Shown piece after piece: positions 32,756 to 34,617 of a stretch of 34,617 nt of DNA. Both the position numbers and the translations under genes were made by a program. Below the pieces are notes generated by a model. The model was not told where the DNA came from. It saw nothing but the letters and a program-made list of their open reading frames with translations, and did no database searches. Source of the stretch: Candidatus Barnesiella excrementigallinarum (GTDB lineage Bacteria; Bacteroidota; Bacteroidia; Bacteroidales; Barnesiellaceae). Location: assembly GCA_019114445.1 (NCBI GenBank), contig DXFL01000022.1, forward strand, positions 1 through 34,617, written 5' to 3'. Within the stretch, counting starts at the first letter, position 1, and the number at the start of each line of letters is the position of its first letter.

Positions 32756-34617
32756 ATGAACGAAATTATCTACGAGATATTGCAAAAATATTGGGGATAC
32801 AGCGAGTTCCGCCCCATGCAAGAGGAGATTATCACCTCGTTGCTCGACGGGCACGACACACTGGGTCTCATGCCCACCGGGGGAGGGAAATCGCTCACGT
32901 TCCAAGTCCCCACCCTTTCCCGTGAGGGATTGTGCCTCGTTATTACTCCCCTTGTTGCCTTGATGAAAGACCAAGTGGACAACCTGCGCGACCGAGGTAT
33001 ACGAGCCGCCTATATCCATGCGGGAATGTCGCGTCGCGAAATGGTTACCACTTTCGACAACTGTCTCTATGGCCGATTCAAATTTCTCTATATTTCGCCC
33101 GAGCGGCTCGACACCGAACTGTTTACAGCCCGTATCAAGGGATTGCCGGTATCGTTCATCGTCGTCGACGAAGCCCATTGTATCTCGCAATGGGGATACG
33201 ACTTTCGTCCTTCGTACCTGAAAATCGCCGCTATACGCCACACGCTCCCCCATGTCCCGGTTTTGGCTCTTACCGCCACAGCGACACCCCAAGTGGCCGA
33301 AGATATACAACAAAAACTCGACTTCCGTAACGGACGAGTATTCCGCACCGATTTTTCCCGTCCCAACCTCTCGTATGTAGTACGGCAAGGCGAAGATAAA
33401 ATACAACAACTGCTGCGTATTCTCCATCGAGTACCGGGCAGCGCCATTGTTTATGTGCGCAACCGCAAGCGGACGAAAGAGATTGCCGGGGAGCTGCGCA
33501 AGGCGGGCATATCGGCCGACTACTTCCATGCCGGACTGGGTACCGAAGAGAAAAACGAGAAACAGCGCAAGTGGAAAGAAGACGAAACCCGGGTAATGGT
33601 TTCGACCAACGCATTCGGCATGGGAATAGACAAGCCCGACGTGCGTGCCGTTGTCCACATCGATATGCCTAATGCTCCCGAAGAGTATTTCCAAGAGGCC
33701 GGCCGTGCCGGTCGCGATGGCGCCCGAGCCTATGCCGTACTGCTCTATTCCCGTCGCGACAAAGCCAATTTGCACAAGCGGCTCACCGAAGAATTTCCCG
33801 ACAAAGAGTTTATCCTGAAAGTTTATGAACGGGTGAGCAACTTCCTCGAAATAGCCCTCGGCTGCGGCATGGACTCGATATTCGAGTTTAACCTGAAACG
33901 CTTCTGCTCCACCTTCAACTATATGGCCACACCGGTACTCAATGCCCTGAAAATACTCTCTATTTCGGGATACATCGAGTTTATCGAAGAGACCGACTCG
34001 CTCTCGCGCGTTATGATTTTGGTTCGCAAGGAGGAACTGTATGAGTTGCACGAAACCGATCCTGCTACCGACCGGGTATTGCAATGCCTACTGCGCTCCT
34101 ACACCGGACTGTTTGCCGACTACACCTATATCCACGAAGATATCCTGAGCCAACGTCTCGAAATGAGCCAACAAGAGGTGTACGAAGCTCTGCTGAAACT
34201 AAACCGCCTGCACGTGCTGCACTATATTCCCCGGCGACGCACGCCTTATATCATCTATACCCGCGAGCGTATGGAACCCCGCTACGTACAGATTACCCGC
34301 GAAGCCTACGAGGAGAGACGGCAACGGATGTCCGACCGCATAGAAAGCATGATTGCCTACGCCAGCTCTTCAACCCGATGCCGCCAACAAATGCTATTGG
34401 AATATTTCGGTGAAAAGAGCGACTACGGCTGCGGTTGCTGCGACAACTGTATCGAACGGAAAAAACGGGAAAGGCACTCGAATGAAACCCCGGTGCAAAT
34501 AGCGCGAGCCATACGGGAATACATCGGGAACCGCACAATCAATCGGGCTCAGATCGCAGCCGCGCTCCCCTATCCCGAGAACGAAGTTATGGAAGCCTTG
34601 CGCTTCCTGCAAGATGA
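32756..34617 (+). CDS. recQ: ATP-dependent DNA helicase RecQ, cut by the window edge
   Basis: RecQ unwinds DNA in the 3'-to-5' direction in recombination and fork repair. From the ATG at 32756 the frame is open for 620 codons to the right edge, so the stop is missing from the window. Helicase motifs are in order: QEEIITSLL motif 0, LMPTGGGKSL (Walker A, 38-47), VVDEAHCISQWGYDFRP (Walker B DEAH 138-141), ALTATATPQV, STNAFGMGIDKPD and EAGRAGRDG. The zinc-binding part of the RecQ C-terminal domain is seen as RCRQQMLLEYFGE and CGCCDNC. A long open frame on the opposite strand here is a shadow. Only a short C-terminal end should be missing. Confidence 0.96.
   Translation, partial: MNEIIYEILQKYWGYSEFRPMQEEIITSLLDGHDTLGLMPTGGGKSLTFQVPTLSREGLCLVITPLVALMKDQVDNLRDRGIRAAYIHAGMSRREMVTTFDNCLYGRFKFLYISPERLDTELFTARIKGLPVSFIVVDEAHCISQWGYDFRPSYLKIAAIRHTLPHVPVLALTATATPQVAEDIQQKLDFRNGRVFRTDFSRPNLSYVVRQGEDKIQQLLRILHRVPGSAIVYVRNRKRTKEIAGELRKAGISADYFHAGLGTEEKNEKQRKWKEDETRVMVSTNAFGMGIDKPDVRAVVHIDMPNAPEEYFQEAGRAGRDGARAYAVLLYSRRDKANLHKRLTEEFPDKEFILKVYERVSNFLEIALGCGMDSIFEFNLKRFCSTFNYMATPVLNALKILSISGYIEFIEETDSLSRVMILVRKEELYELHETDPATDRVLQCLLRSYTGLFADYTYIHEDILSQRLEMSQQEVYEALLKLNRLHVLHYIPRRRTPYIIYTRERMEPRYVQITREAYEERRQRMSDRIESMIAYASSSTRCRQQMLLEYFGEKSDYGCGCCDNCIERKKRERHSNETPVQIARAIREYIGNRTINRAQIAAALPYPENEVMEALRFLQD

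Noticed and set aside
32684..34084. 466-codon open frame on the minus strand
   Set aside because: It is the antisense shadow of recQ, which has all helicase motifs on the plus strand and runs off the window edge.

Overview
This window looks like a chromosomal segment of a member of the order Bacteroidales (phylum Bacteroidota). The evidence is the gene content: a BspA-like leucine-rich repeat protein, a DUF4450-type glycosidase, C-terminal domains resembling type IX secretion sorting domains, a DUF4296 lipoprotein, an HU-CCDC81/SPOR protein, and a DksA-like protein with a degenerate zinc finger. Promoters also fit the Bacteroidota form TTTG-N19..21-TAnnTTTG, and Shine-Dalgarno sequences are not evident. 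I cannot assign a genus from sequence alone. There is no CRISPR array, insertion sequence, phage or tRNA gene that I can support. Most of the window is ordinary core genome with a few accessory genes.

Layout. Positions 1-240 hold what looks like an rRNA operon promoter and leader firing leftwards out of the window; the 16S gene itself would lie just beyond base 1. Positions 362-5404 (minus strand) form a tight three-gene operon. It encodes a large protein with two receiver-like domains fused to a PEP-synthase-type ATP-binding domain, a coiled-coil protein, and a NimA-like flavin-binding split-barrel protein. gdhA (glutamate dehydrogenase) is divergent from it and ends at a strong hairpin. Positions 7073-10852 (minus) are a small carbohydrate locus: a DUF4450/six-hairpin glycosidase-like protein followed by a GH30 remnant that lacks its catalytic barrel.

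Positions 11293-17292 (minus) read ileS, dksA-like, lspA, a DUF4296 lipoprotein and a small unknown gene, with a terminator-like hairpin between the dksA-like gene and lspA. Positions 17390-19670 (minus) are cstA and a PHP-family histidinol-phosphatase-like gene, bounded by a promoter and a terminator. Positions 19892-25842 (minus) are a probable six-gene operon: HU/SPOR protein, SpoU-family RNA methyltransferase, radA, FAD-dependent oxidoreductase, metallo-beta-lactamase-fold hydrolase and a glyoxalase-like protein, ending in a hairpin terminator. A TPR protein (minus) and a clostripain-like lipoprotein plus mscS pair (plus) diverge from 26766-26880. Then come a GNAT acetyltransferase, recJ, a BspA-like LRR protein on the opposite strand, and recQ, which runs off the right edge.

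The observations I rate highest are three. The isoleucyl-tRNA synthetase is the long type-2 form and carries a swapped GxHH signature in place of HxGH. The receiver/PEP-synthase-like/coiled-coil/Nim operon looks like an uncharacterised signalling or metabolic module. Two genes (the HU/SPOR gene and the clostripain gene) have promoter boxes so close to their start codons that their mRNAs may be leaderless.
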